Source of the DNA: Ramazzottius varieornatus
Lineage: Eukaryota; Tardigrada; Eutardigrada; Parachela; Ramazzottiidae
NCBI GenBank assembly: GCA_001949185.1
Contig: BDGG01000001.1
Coordinates: forward strand, 983,153 to 1,047,152
Direction of reading: 5' to 3'
Length of the DNA: 64,000 nt
Shown one piece after another: positions 43,172 through 54,876 of the stretch; the first letter of the stretch is position 1, and each line of letters begins with the position of its first letter. The notes beneath the pieces are model-generated. The model did not search any database and was not told the DNA's origin. It saw only the letters and a list, made by a program, of their open reading frames with translations. The position numbers and the translations under genes were made by a program.

Positions 43172-45473
43172 TTAGGTGAAAAGGATCGTTTCCCAAATCC
43201 ATCGAAGGGCATTATCGACTCGGGCGTAGACGCCAGGATACCTCGCTTGAGCGCAACCACTAAGAAGACAAAGGGAGATAAAAAAAACACCACTTTGAGA
43301 TGTGACCAACACTGTAATACTAACTTATGCAGTTTTGAAGTGAGGTTTTCAAAAACGTACCGCCCCCATGACATGACACCGCACAAGGTCCATACACCAT
43401 CTTGGTTCTTCTGTGCCAACGGACCACCACTGTCGCCCTGGCAGCCATCTTTGCCAGTCCGCGAAGCGCAGATCATGTCTGGACTGAGGTTGCTTCCGTA
43501 TGCCTTCTTGCAAGTCTCGTTGGTCGTAACGTCGACATAAACTTGTTGCAGTGGAGGAAGTACGCGTGGGTCGGCCTTTGATGCCTCCCTTGCTGCCAGA
43601 AGGTCATCCTTGTCGTTGTCGCTGTTGTTTTCCAGTGAGCGCGCTGGACTGGTTTTACCTGCGTGTTTACCGAGGACGAGGTAGTAGTGCGAAATCAACC
43701 GAGTGGTCGATTCAAATGGAAGCAGAACGTACCCCACCCACTAACTAAAGCAGCGCTCCCAGCGGAGCAGCTCCCAGCCTTTTCGGCAGCCAAGCATAAG
43801 GCGCTGACATGCGGTCCAAAATCAAAAACCTACGCCGGGGGGAACCAGATAGGAGTTTTACCAACGGCTCTGTGAATTTCGTGTGTTAGGTGTGGAATCG
43901 TAATTTTCAAAGGTACTGTACGCACTCCACTAATTTTCATAAGACACAAGTCATTGGACATGGTACTGGGTCGCTGCCAGCCTGGGTGGATGGCCAGATG
44001 GCTAGCGTCATAAGTTCTGGCATAGGGCTCGTTGGTGGCATTGACAATATGCGCCCCAACTCGAACCTTGTAATTCCGTGGAGAGGACAAGTAAATTTGG
44101 CAGCAATGCGCCGCCGTCAAGATCCATTGTCTGTTGACCTGCAATTCTCAAGTGAAAAACAATCTGGTCTGGTGAGTACTGGCCAACGTACTATAGAGCC
44201 TCCGCAGGCGAAAGTGCCAGTCGAGCTCAAGAGAGCAACCTGCCATGGTAATGAATGCGGAGTAGCTTCTTCTCCACCGACGATCCGGCTCCACCGAAGA
44301 TCTTCCTTGGGGGGAATAACTGTGGACCCACATGGTACCGAGCAGGCCGAGCTTTCGTCTGATGCGTCAGGACAGTCCGCCACGCCGTTGCAGAATTGGC
44401 TCGGATCGACGCATGCAGTCTCGCTTCCCGGGCAGTACTTCGAACCAGTGGCGCACACAGGTTCTGTAATACCATAACGCGTGGACTGACGAGGGGATTA
44501 TGCCTGTCCTCCGCCTTCCCGAAATATTCTGGTATGATAGAATGGTAGAGAAGAGTCTGCTCCATTATCTGAAACTGGNNNNNNNNNNNNNNNNNNNNNN
44601 NNNNNNNNNNNNNNNNNNNNNNNNNNNNTGGTGCTATCGGAAAGAAAGAAGAGGAGAAAGGGATTCTTAAAAACAGAAGTGATGAGCTTGCATGCTGAAG
44701 CACGATGTAGCTCTGTCAATCAGCAACGAATCAACCACATGGAAATCAAACCGCTTGATTGACTAACTATGTACCGCCCAGATTTTGACGTCACTTCCGG
44801 TTCCTGTATAGGCTTCCAGGATTTCATTCGGCAGTCTACGCCAGTTTCAGATAATGGAGCAGACTCTTCTCTACCATTCTATCATACCAGAATATTTCGG
44901 GAAGGCGGAGGACGGGCACAGTCCCCTCGTCAGTGCTGGTGTGACATTGATACAAGTTGAACGAGAGTCAATTCCTTTACCTTTTATGGATAGTTTGAAC
45001 CCACGCTTGGACAAAAACTTGTCCGAGATGAAGAGAATTCTCTAAAACACAGCAATACAAATAAAAATGGGATAACCCTACATAAGTAAGTATTACCGTT
45101 GATGTATTTATAGTACCACTTTATTGGTGAATGATATTAGTTTACGGGGACCGATTTCCCCGCAAAATCTGCCCAGCTGAATCTCCGATCCATCGGTGTT
45201 GACTTGAATGACAAGCAAGTAGTCATTCTTGCAGTTACTGTGTTCCAGGTCAAAGTCAATCGCATTGAATTCCAAACCGGGGTTTCCGATATTCGATCCA
45301 GTAATTAACCATTCGCATCTGGCGTTCTTGGGATAGTCGCTGGGATAGTACGGCGACTGGATGGAGGAATTTCCATCTCTCGGTACCGCAATGTTTAGTA
45401 CGCGGTCGGGATAACACTGGGCACCAGCAGCCACCACGAGCCAACCTACAAGGAAGGTGCATATGAATAGCAT
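43172..45473 (-). CDS. Secreted serine protease with CUB, LDLa and trypsin domains
   Basis: Seven exons on the reverse strand, 45473-45117, 45041-44981, 44463-44192, 44138-43926, 43829-43733, 43658-43361 and 43259-43172, join to 461 codons. Signal peptide LFICTFLVGWLVVAAGA; a CUB domain from about residue 20 to 138 (SPYYPSDYPKNARCEW ... LFISDKFLSKRGFKL); an LDL-receptor class A repeat (CVDPSQFCNGVADCPDASDE); then the S1 domain. Predicted activation cleavage is WSR199|IVGG. The catalytic triad is present: His241 (TAAHC), Asp293 (SNDLCLM) and Ser410 (DGCQGDSGGP). Asp404, six residues before the serine, predicts trypsin-like cleavage after Arg/Lys. An insertion of about 25 acidic residues follows GWG. 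The terminal exon reads GCAQARYPGVYARVD and ends WIWETILFT. Intron 2 (44464-44980) holds a family 3 transposon and the assembly gap. Confidence 0.93.
44486..44933. mobile_element. Inverted-repeat element, family 3, copy 2, inside a protease intron
   Basis: Ends CTGACGAGGGGATTATGCCT and GGCACAGTCCCCTCGTCAG. The arms (TTCCCGAAATATTCTGGTAT and ATACCAGAATATTTCGGGAA) are nearly perfect for about 90 bases. The block TTTTGACGTCACTTCCGG is shared with copy 1 at 27100. The assembly gap cuts through this copy. Confidence 0.82.
44579..44628. other. Assembly gap, 50 Ns
   Basis: Exactly 50 N characters, directly after the left arm of the family 3 inverted repeat. The nominal length is probably a placeholder, so the element and intron may be longer than they appear. 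Confidence 0.98.
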
Positions 45474-46080
45474 CTTTCTGCGATTGTACTTACCATGCAG
45501 CTTTGCCCAACGGCAAAAATTTAACGTCGAATCAACTAATTAATATAACAGGGCAAAAGCCTTGCTGAAGCTTTCAAAAGACTTCATTTGGAGTCCCTGC
45601 TATCACGAAGACTGATTAGATATTGACCATTACTGCAATAGCGATAAGCAAGGTCAAAATGACCCGAGCCATCTATCTTCAAGCCTTCAATCGCAAAAGA
45701 TGTCATGTCTGAGGAACTTGAAAAGAACGCGTATGTGCTGGAGACTCAGTATACTTCAAGGTTATTTTCTCAGACGAAATATACGAGTCGCATTCGTTAG
45801 AGGAAAGATGGTTAAAGGGAAAAATTTCTAACGAACCACAATTGCTTGGCGCCACCTAGCGGAGAAAGACACTAAGAAAAAACCATCCAGGATGATGGCA
45901 CATTTTACGTATTCGTTTTTAGGTGTCATATTTTCGTGAATATTAATGAATACTCCCGTTTCATTAGAATGGCAGCTCCAGTTGGTCTTCGGCGTACTGC
46001 TGCGAGAACGACGAATATTAATGCCGCATAAGCTTTTACGCAACCAAGAGTCGTCACTAAGCGTTAACGCCCTTCCCGCG
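45474..46080. other. Spacer upstream of the protease gene
   Basis: No coding sequence I can support. It should hold the protease promoter. Confidence 0.4.
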
Positions 46081-46229
46081 GTACGAGGATCTGGTCCTAA
46101 CTTTGGACAGGCTAAAACTTTTTGCACACACGTCACGAGCTACTTGCAGGGTTTTTAGGCATGTGATGTATCAATGACGTAGCTGTAAAAAGTTTTCGCC
46201 TGTCCAAAATTCGAACCAGCTCCTCGTAC
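46081..46229. repeat. 150-bp MITE with GTACGAGGA ends
   Basis: GTACGAGGATCTGGTCCTAA and TTCGAACCAGCTCCTCGTAC pair imperfectly, and the pairing continues inward through GGACAGGCTAAAACTTTTTG and its inverse AAAAAGTTTTCGCCTGTCC. No coding potential. Confidence 0.75.
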
Positions 46230-47264
46230 ATGCGACTGTCGATAGACATCCTTCGCGAACTGTTATTCTGTTCTCAGTACTATGAAAGATACAAGAGGTC
46301 TGGACGACGCTTTTTGTGACTTGGATGTTAAAAAAGAGGAAATCCGTGTAACGCTTGTTTGTTATTCTGCGTCGCTGCCTTCTCGCTTTTTGAGATCAGA
46401 CCATTGTCTTCAAATACAGACTCTCAACACCTTTCCTGAGAGAACTGACCTTCCTCAGAACTGCGACTAACTCTGAATCCAATTTCCTGGATCTTGTGAA
46501 AGGACGAGCGATCTAGCAATCCAGACGCTACCAGATTGTGTTGACGTGTAAGAGGAAAGAAGGTGACTGCAAGTTGGAACAGTGTGACGTTGGGGTGTCC
46601 TCGTGTCTCGCGGGACAGTTTGATGTCGTGGAGCGTTCCTTCGAGTTTCATTATTATCTTAGAAGAGATTAGTTATTACACTTGTTCTGCCTATTGAATT
46701 GTTATTTTACGCCGTAACTGTGCCGAATAACCTCTGTCCAAATGGCGAATCCTAAATGGGGTTGAGCTATCGAGTTTTGCGAACGCTGCTCTGACCAGAA
46801 GGCGAGATCGACCCGAAGTGTCATTCTGATGACGCTGACTGAACTAAGTCACTCGAGGAGAACCCATGGAAGTAAACTACACTGTCCGTTAGAACGGGAA
46901 GTACAGTAAAGAGAACCTCTCATTTTCCTGGCTTATAAGAAACGGATGAATTGACGCTGTCAGCTAGGTACTTCCGTGTTGTTCACTTTCATAGGTGATA
47001 AGACCAATATATGGCCTTGTGAAATACTGCCCGTATGCATTACGATGCTACCAAAGTCATGATGGTCTCCGCTGGCGGCACCACGCACGAGAATGTATAT
47101 CCGCATACTATCAATAGATGTTTTACGGTGCTTTTACTGGTGCATGCAACTACTTTCCTATTAATAATCCACTAAATACAGTACAACTCGTTCTTAGTGC
47201 AAGTAATACAACATTTTCGACGAATTGTGCTTGATGGTAAAATTATGGCCGTGACGTTTCTGCA

Positions 47265-48046
47265 TTATGCTTTTGATCCTGGGCAAACATTCGAAGAGCA
47301 CGGGCACGGTTTCATACAGGCGATACTGACATCTGTCAATCAAGACTATAAGCTTAAGAATTTAGCGTTCGACAGACAGTATGGAAGAAGTGAATCCACG
47401 TACCTGCCATGCCTAGCACCTGCTCGATGATGACTCGCATGGTGCCCACCATACTCTGTCCGTTGGTAAGGCACGCCTGTCTCTCCTTCTTGCCCATCGC
47501 TTCAGCAGCTAAACCAGAGGAAGAGGCATTATTGATTGTAGGTTCTTACGCAATTCGGCTGGTGGACGGTTGCCCCGATCGATGGTCAAAGCTGACCTGC
47601 GGGATCCATGCCGGCATGCATCGTCTTCAACCACTGCGCGGCAGCTTCTTGGTCCCCCGGCTGAAAGCATGGGCGCCAACCAAGATCTGGTAAAAAGGAA
47701 CCGAACGAAGCGAAAGTCAAAAGTTTGTATCAAGTGAGGATCGACGATTATTCCCGGCGCTACCTACTTGGATTGCTGACTCGAGCGTTTACGTAGGCAC
47801 AGGTGTCCGTATAGTTGTGTCCGTCATTGCCGCACGTCAGTCGCTTGTTCGGCATGGCGCTACAGTCGCAGTTTGGTGGAACATTATCGGCGAACGCACT
47901 AACGAGGAACGCAAGTCCAACGATGGCAACTGAAAGAAAAGTTATCCATAATCAACGTAGGCACAACTTGCCGCATGGAGAGAAAGGTGGATAGGCCGAT
48001 ATATCCATACTGTCAACGGATGGTGTGAGAGCTCACCTGAAATCAT
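47265..48046 (-). CDS. Secreted Kazal-like cysteine-rich protein, 144 aa
   Basis: Five exons on the reverse strand, 48046-48037, 47929-47768, 47686-47597, 47508-47404 and 47332-47265, join to 144 codons plus stop. The first exon codes only MIS plus one base. The signal peptide is SVAIVGLAFLVSAFA. The mature start CDCSAMPNKRLTCGNDGHNY then TDTCAYVNARV has the C-x-C...CGxDGxxYxxxC spacing of Kazal domains, known as serine protease inhibitor or follistatin-like modules. The family's last cysteine may come from CFQPGD in exon 3. The rest is a helical region (AAAQWLKTMHAGMDPAAAEA) and a Cys-rich tail (CMKPCPCSSNVC) that I do not recognise. Inhibitor activity is not established from sequence. The tiny first exon is supported by phase and the signal peptide. 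Confidence 0.8.
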
Positions 48047-48070
48047 TGTGACCGGCCGAAGTACCACCTC

Positions 48071-48758
48071 AAGCAAAAACTGCTAATCGGGAGGTGTTCG
48101 AAGAAGGGGATGGAAAGCTTCTGCAAAACCAAATGAACATTCTCGTGTGGCATACGATAAGTTTCATAGACACCGACTTTCAAAGTGGCATCTTTCCTTG
48201 GCTTGGTCAGGTTGAAGCCCCAGAGGTATATCACTCAGGAAGTTACAATGTGTTTAACAGCTTTCCAGATCGCTTCAAAGTTTGATTGTACGTTGTGTTC
48301 ACTCTACTGCACGCACCACATGATGAATTGAATTAGCGCCAATGCAGGTGGGGAGACAGTATGCGCACAATAAACTAACCAAAACTTCAACGATATGGAA
48401 AGCATTGGACACATCGTAGTTGCATAATGCACTGTGACTATTTTGCGGACCGAACAAAAAGCAGACTTGTCTGAAGCCGAGGCAAAAATGCCGTCAAGGA
48501 ACCTTAAGATATTTTTCGGTCCGGTTTTCCCGCGTTGCTCGAAGGGGTATTATACTCTTTCCGTGCCTGAGTGTGCCTGAGTGTGCCTTCGGTTGGAGAG
48601 CGGCAGAAATTGTAACAGGCCACGTCGTTGTCAGTTGAAACTGGTTTGCTGTTTATTCCATCGGACTGACAGAACTCGCGTTCCGTCTTACTACGATTTT
48701 AGAAATACTCCCCTACTCGACACCAAAATTACATGATCTGGCCGAATAATGCACTGAA
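48071..48758. repeat. Left direct repeat (688 bp) of a composite element
   Basis: Starts AAGCAAAAACTGCTAATCGG and ends CCGAATAATGCACTGAA; the copy at 50747-51433 starts and ends alike and matches over its whole length with small indels (for example TTCAAAGTTTGATTGTACGT in both). Size and arrangement resemble long terminal repeats, but there is no TG...CA end pair and no recognised retroelement protein between. Confidence 0.85.
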
Positions 48759-49203
48759 AGATAGATAGATGGATTTATTGAGCCCCGACAAACTAGTCGA
48801 CGGCTACCTCCTTCGTCAGAGGATAACGAAACATACAAAAAAATACAGTAATAACTTTGGCAAGGGGATGCGACCAAGACTAACTTCAGAAGATGGACAC
48901 ATGGAAATTACAAATCGAGATCAGGTGCAAGAGAAGAGGTGGAAAACTCGCAAAGCCATAGCAGAGAAAACTAACCACTAACCAAGGAAACGAAGGGGCG
49001 TTCTTTCCGCCTTCGTCCAAGTGCTCACTCGACCGTGTCCGTGTCCGACTGGCTTCGTCGTTCCCGGCTTGATGCTCGAGCTGGTCCATGTTCGTGGTTG
49101 AGTCTTTGCTGTCCGTCGCAAAGGTCCTCTTCGTTGACTTGGGTTCGCCGTCCGAACCTGGTAGTACTGACGGACGCTTTATATGCCTTGTATGGCGGAT
49201 CGT

Positions 49204-50524
49204 GGTCCTGATGGCCATTCGTCGGCCATCCTTCTCTATAGTTCCAAACAGTATCGTGGCCGCACGTATCAATCAAACTTTGTGTTGGGTCGGGGAGTAT
49301 TTCTGACATTGTAACAGTGGACGTGTCCTATCGGTTATCAAGGCTGAATCACAAACAGACGGAGCCAGAGTTAGCCACAGTCCGGTCGCTCGAGAAGTGG
49401 ACACCATTTTTCGATTTTAAAATTGCTAAATTAGGGTGAACACAAGAGTGCTCGCCACATGTACCTTTCATTGTTTGTTCGTTCGTTCACGCAATACAAG
49501 CAGTCCCATGGGTGGCAGTGAAATAGTGTCTTCAGGCCGGCCCCTGGCAGTAAGCAGTGACAGCTTGGCAAGTGACCCCATTTACTTGCCGTTGACTCGA
49601 TCACTTTCTGGAGACTACAAGACTGCAGGCTCGACGGCGATCGGCAGTTGAGTGGCCACCTGACACTGTCACTTCTTACAGCCAGGTGCTGGTCTGAAGA
49701 TTCTATAAGCCACCTACAGTATGAGCAATCCGTTACATTCACTTTTTGTTCTCTGTCCAAAGTATCGAACCTTCTCCTTCTTATTGCACCGCGTCATTAT
49801 CAGACAAGAAGAGGAGATTCAGGAAGACGGTTTGAGATTGAGGATCCGTTCGACAGACGGAGAGTCGGAGACAGGCCTGCCGCTGCGCAATAGCCAATGT
49901 GACAGACAGCTGGTGCCCGTATGTGGTGTCCGCCATGTGACTATCGGCTCTCGTACGTGGCTAACACATCGGTTTGAGCCGTGATGTCAGGTTTGACATT
50001 GGCGTTCCCCAGCTGTATGTCACATTAGAATTTTCCAGCGGCAGGCCTGGACGGAGGTCAAATGGAGTATATCTTGCGGATACTATAACTTGGTAAGCGA
50101 GCCCAGCGATACAGGTATGAAGGGATGATCAGAGGTAAACAGCTCGATTATACGAAACTGCTTTCGAAAATCTGGAGCCTTCCACATGGTGAAAAAGAAG
50201 TGGTTGATTTTCTCTCGAACTCACTTCTTTCTTGATTGTTAGCGAACTCACTTCTTTCTGTTTTAACATGCTATACGGCAAATATGTGACTGCTGAGTGA
50301 TGAAGAATGAAAATGGAAGAACGATGTCCACTTCTCGAGCGACCGGACTGTGGCTAACTCTGGCTCCGTCTGTTTGTGATTCAGCCTTGATAACCGATAG
50401 GACATGTCCACTGTTACAATGTCAGAAATACTCCCCGACCCAACACAAAGTTTGATTGATACGTGCGGCCACGATACTGTTTGGAACTATAGAGAAGGAT
50501 GGCCGACGAATGGCCATCAGGACC
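49204..50524. mobile_element. Element with near-perfect 200-bp inverted ends
   Basis: Bases 49204-49403 and 50325-50524 are reverse complements with almost no mismatch (GGTCCTGATGGCCATTCGTC at the left end, its inverse at the right). The 920-bp middle has no recognised gene. The whole sits between the two 690-bp direct repeats. Arm sequences such as GTATCAATCAAACTT also recur at 51446, outside the right repeat. Confidence 0.88.
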
Positions 50525-50746
50525 TAGCGGCCCGTTGCTCGTCAGAAACTCGACGGAGACAGTCTTACCAGAGAGACTAGATGGGGTAGAGGAACGCGTA
50601 CATACGTCACGCCAGTCTTCCAATGATAAAGTCATTGCCGGACTAGCGACCATTAAAGGTCGAGGTCAAAGGGCTGACCTAGGATGACCTTTAGCTGCTT
50701 GGGCCAACAGTACGGCCTTACCTGACAGATCGAGTCGTTGCCCATT

Positions 50747-51433
50747 AAGCAAAAACTGCTAATCGGGAGGTGTTCGAAGAATGGGATGGAAAACTTCTAC
50801 GCAACTAAATGAACATTTTCGCATTGTTTTGAAGTTTTAAAGACACTGAATTCAAAGCTTGGTAAGGTGGTAAGGTGGCTTGATAAGGTTGAAGCCCCAG
50901 AGGCATATCATTCAGGAGTCTACAATGTCTTTAACAGCCTTCCAGATCGTTTCAAAGTTTGATTGTACGTTGTGTTCACTCTACTGCACGCACCACATGG
51001 TGTGATTGAATTAGCGCCGTGACAGTATGCGCACAATAAACTAAAAATAATTCTAACTATCTGGAAAGCATTGGCGCATCGTAGTTGGATAATCCACTAC
51101 GAATATCTTGGCGATCGAACAAAGAGCAGACTTGTCTGAAGCAAACGTAAAAATGCCGTTGAGGAGCCTCATGATATCGTTCGGTCCGGTTTCCCCGTGT
51201 CGCTCGAAGGGACATTATACTTTTCCCGTGGGTGTGGCATCGGTTTGACAGCGACAGAAATGTGACAGGCCGTCATCAGCCTTTGTCAGTTCAAACTGGT
51301 TTGTTGTTTATTCCATTGGACTGACAGTTCCACATAGAAACTCACATTCTCTCTTACTAAGATGTCATAAATACTCTCCTACTCGACACCAAAATTAAAT
51401 TTTTTATTGGTCTGCCAGAATAATGCACTGAAG
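50747..51433. repeat. Right direct repeat (687 bp) of the composite element
   Basis: Partner of 48071-48758 in the same orientation. Divergence is several percent, clearly more than between the inverted arms inside, so the inverted-repeat element or its arm homogenisation is younger than the duplication. Confidence 0.85.
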
Positions 51434-51692
51434 CAGTAGCATGCGTATCAATCAAACTTGCTGACGGGTAGGGGAATATTTCCGACACGAGCTATGAGCT
51501 TTATCATTCTGTTGACTGATCTTTTGTCTGTCTTACGAACCATGCCAGCAGTTGATATGCTAATCGATGTTCATCTCCTCGCAACCGTAAAGTGTAATAA
51601 AAAGTAATTCGCTGGACTATGCGGACTATTTGAGACCCAAGGTAAGATCGAGCTTACCAGGTCAAATCAACGAGAATTCTATCGGACCCACA

Positions 51693-52857
51693 ATGAAGCA
51701 AGCCGATCAACTGCGTCACACGGCGTTGGAGCGAGAGCAGATGGCGCCAGAGTTTGTGGACGCCCCCTGGCAGCGCTTTATCCGTGTCAAGGACACCTTT
51801 GGCAGCAAGGAAGTCAGTCTTCCGCGCGTACATTGGATTACCGGCTGGATACGCACCATTATCTGGATCCAGATTCTCATACCCTTGACATGTTTAGTGA
51901 TTGATGCGGTTAGTGATCAACAAACCCCGAAAGATATCAAATGGGATACAGAGGACGCTTACCATAACAAGTTCACACTCCATTACGCATACGAAGGATG
52001 GTATGCCGCCTACTGGGCTAACGGTTTGACGCTCTGTGTGGGAGTGTACGGCCTGTGGGTATATTACGTTCCATCGGCCTACCTCAATGCCAAAATAGAG
52101 ACGAGGTTGGTAAGTACCATGTACAGTCAAGGCTGAAAAGAAAGCGCAGTTCGTGATAAACAAGGACGCGCACCAATGAGTAACCTTGTGGGATTTTAGA
52201 TTACGAAGGATACAAAACTATCTGTGTGCCATAGCGGTGATAGGCTCTGCCATAGCATCGTACTTTGAGCTGCGGAAGTGGCAAGTGGTGTCAAAGGGAC
52301 TCATCAAGAAGAACACGGCAGAGCTTCAGATACCTTTTTCCTTTTCCCTCGTCACTGCCTTCTTCCAGTTATTACCAGGGACAGCCAGTTTGTTTTTACC
52401 AGTCCTGGGCACCCTGATTATCACGGAATCGAACCGCTTCTTCCTGGCTGACATTCCTCGCTTCTCTTGCCAAGGTGAGTGAGTCGGTCCAGTATCTTTA
52501 CAGAAAAGATTCGAAGTAGGCAATTTTTGTGTATACACACCAGGTGATTCCACTGATGACCTGAATACGGATGAGAACGGTGACAACCCCTGTCAGATGG
52601 CCGAAGATCCCGACGACGAAGAATGGGATCCTGACACGGAATTAGACGAGCGGCAGCTACCGGAGGATACAGTAGCAGCTGGAGGCATCACCGATCCCAC
52701 CATCAAGCGAAGGAAAGTGAGCGATGTGACAGGGAAATTGTCGGTACATTTACAAGACCTCATCGAGCAGCACATGCAGCGGAGCGGCCAAGAATCGCAT
52801 ACACTTCTTCCAGCTAGGTCCAAAACGGCGCCTGTTGATCCTCCGGCCATAGCTTAA
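51693..52857 (+). CDS. Predicted four-helix membrane protein, function unknown
   Basis: Three exons, 51693-52105, 52200-52474 and 52544-52857, join to 333 codons. Predicted membrane helices: WIRTIIWIQILIPLTCLVI near residue 55, YWANGLTLCVGVYGLWVYYV near 110, NYLCAIAVIGSAIASYFEL near 145 and TAFFQLLPGTASLFLPVLG near 190. The last 100 residues are hydrophilic, acidic (DPDDEEWDPDTELDE) then mixed. I do not recognise the family. Donor 1 is placed at ACGAG|GTTGGT because only that phase keeps the third helix in frame; GTTGGT is a weak donor, and a GTAAGT lies four bases further on but shifts the frame. ATG 51693 is the first forward ATG in frame. Confidence 0.7.
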
Positions 52858-53144
52858 GCATAGCTTTTTACTTCTTTACCTATAACTTGGTACGTACTAT
52901 GTACGCTGCTTGACACTTTACTGGCTTTTATTTCATCGATGAATCGTGAACGCCATCTGAATCTGACCAAACTAGGTTACAATGACAGGAAGTAAAAAGA
53001 TTAGCACTAACCCCCCAAGCTGCAGACCTGCAGCTCTGGAAGGACGGTATACATGAAGGTTGGTGAAAGCTTAAGTTTTACAAAGCAAAAGAAATTGGAG
53101 TACACGATACGTCAGCAACCTCAAACTACATACCTATCTAGTCG

Positions 53145-53549
53145 CTACCATAGCCACCGAAATCGGAGTCGTAGTAATTGTAAAGCGCCACCGTCACCGT
53201 AGTCACAGTGGTCATCGTAGTCCTCTTCGTCATCAGAGCTGTGTACATCGTTGTGCTCATCTTCTTCGTCCGAACCCGCGATGAAGTAGTACAGAAGGAC
53301 GGACACAAGTGGGCGAGCAAGCTGGGCGAACTCGGCCACTTTGTCAGCCAACAGCTGGGCTAGAGCCTCCTTATTTCCCGGGTCAAATCTGGAAATACGC
53401 ATGGTGACCCAAACATTTCTGCCGCAACTTCACATACTGTATACGCGGAGTTGAACATCGATGGCTTACCTTTGAATAAGCAGCTTTGCCAATTCGGATA
53501 ACTTTGCCACGTTCTGAAACCAGCGGACCTTCTCGGCCAGTGCCTCCAT
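53145..53549 (-). CDS. Short acidic-tailed open frame directly after an in-frame TAG
   Basis: Exons 53549-53470 and 53388-53145 join (AG|A) to 107 codons. MEALAEKVRWFQNVAKLSEL is followed by a similar second segment NKEALAQLLADKVAEFAQLA, then a hydrophobic stretch (SVLLYYFIAG) and a run rich in Asp/Glu (DEEDEHNDVHSSDDEEDYDD). Its ATG follows, in the same frame and without a gap, the TAG that ends the upstream reading frame (53552-53550). It may therefore be the C terminus of that gene, reached by readthrough, by an intron I have not found, or because the TAG is an assembly error, rather than a gene of its own. Confidence 0.5.
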
Positions 53550-54585
53550 CTAGTGTTCATCCAGCCGACGCACGTTGGAAGTCAAGAAATACGGCACTGC
53601 TGGATTGGGGATAACTTGTTTGTCGTCTACCCAATAAGGCGTACCATTGATTAGGGCTAAGTCCGATTCAGACAGGACGAAAAAGTCCCGTCCCGCAATC
53701 TGCACCAGTGTCCGACCAAAGCTTTTGAAGTAAACAGACCAATGGTCGTAGTCGTTTTCCTCATCGTCGGAATCGCCGAACGGCCCAGCCCCCGCATTGC
53801 GCTGATATGGAAATACTTCGGCTACTTTGACCTTGACAAAGCAACGGTGGACTACCGTTTGGAAGCCAACTCGCCGAACAGCAGGGTGATGGAAGCCCTT
53901 TGCGTACACAGTCATGTTCGAGTAGATGACTTTGCTGACCAACTGGGCACGTTGATCCCCAGCGACATGTACTCCATAGACATCCCACAATCTTTCTGGC
54001 CGCCTGTTCGTACTCTTAGGATTCTGTCACATTTTCAGGGCCTCACCAAACATAACGACCGTCGAAGCATTCTTCGCGTACTGCCAGATGTTGTAGACGT
54101 CTGGCATCGAACCGAACGAGCGATTCTTATCGATAGCAATCGCCACTTGTCGCAGGAACGGCGCAGCCTCCCTTGAGATGGTCACGTTCCAGCCCGAGCA
54201 AACTCTACAGGGAGCATTAAGAAAACTACACGAAATCGATCAATCAACCGAATCCATGTGTTGTCATTGCAGCAAAAACAGTTCGCTTCGCAGAAGCTCT
54301 TGCTGGGATGCTCGCAGAACTGCGTGGCTACAGTATATCCCGACGACTTCCGAGCACTGATGTTCGATCTTACCGTCGTACAATCAGAAGCTTGAGAAAG
54401 TCGACAGACTGGAAGATCTCGTCCAGAAGAGCTGGATGTATGTCGGTCAGCTTGAGCGAAGCAACGTTGGCCAGTTGCTTGTCCATCTCCTGACATTCGT
54501 CCAGTCCGCACGGCTTGGGAGTTGCAGTGTCGGTCACAACAACGCTGTACTTTAGAACAGCAATCTCGTCCAGTGAGGCATCCAT
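53550..54585 (-). CDS. Unrecognised multi-exon gene ending at an in-frame TAG
   Basis: The first visible exon starts at ATG 54585 (after TTGGTTTCAG) with MDASLDEIAVLKYSVVVTDT and ends at CG|GTAAGATCG near 54373. A later block (about 54206 to 54030) reads VTISREAAPFLRQVAIAIDK and MPDVYNIWQYAKNASTVVMF; joined through AAAAT|GTGACA to an exon near 53996 it gives ALKMRPERLWDVYGVHVAGD. The last exon runs on through AEVFPYQRNAGAGPFGDSDD and ALINGTPYWVDDKQVIPNPA to RRLDEH and TAG. One or two exons between 54373 and 54206 are not resolved. No signal peptide or family recognised. The frame continues after the TAG into 53145-53549. Confidence 0.5.
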
Positions 54586-54876
54586 GGCTTCTGAATCTGA
54601 AACCAATAAGCAAGGACTAAAAATACCAGAACTTTGCTCACCGGGCTACCTAAAGCAATTTGTGTTCTTCACATTATACCTTTCTCCCAAGTCGATTTCA
54701 GCAACAGTTTGCCTTTCCACTTTTTCCCTTCAAACAGCTTCGTAGACTAGATACTGTGGCAGCTTCTCGGGTTTCAGGAACGAGAGAAACAAAGCGAGGG
54801 AAAACGAAGGGATAGATCTCGATAGGCTGATCCAATCCTACGACATAGGGTTGTAAGCTTGCACAGCGCGCGCAGA

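Noticed and set aside
48071-51433. Complete LTR retrotransposon
   Set aside because: Direct repeats are LTR-sized, but there is no gag/pol coding sequence, no TG...CA termini and no recognisable primer binding site.
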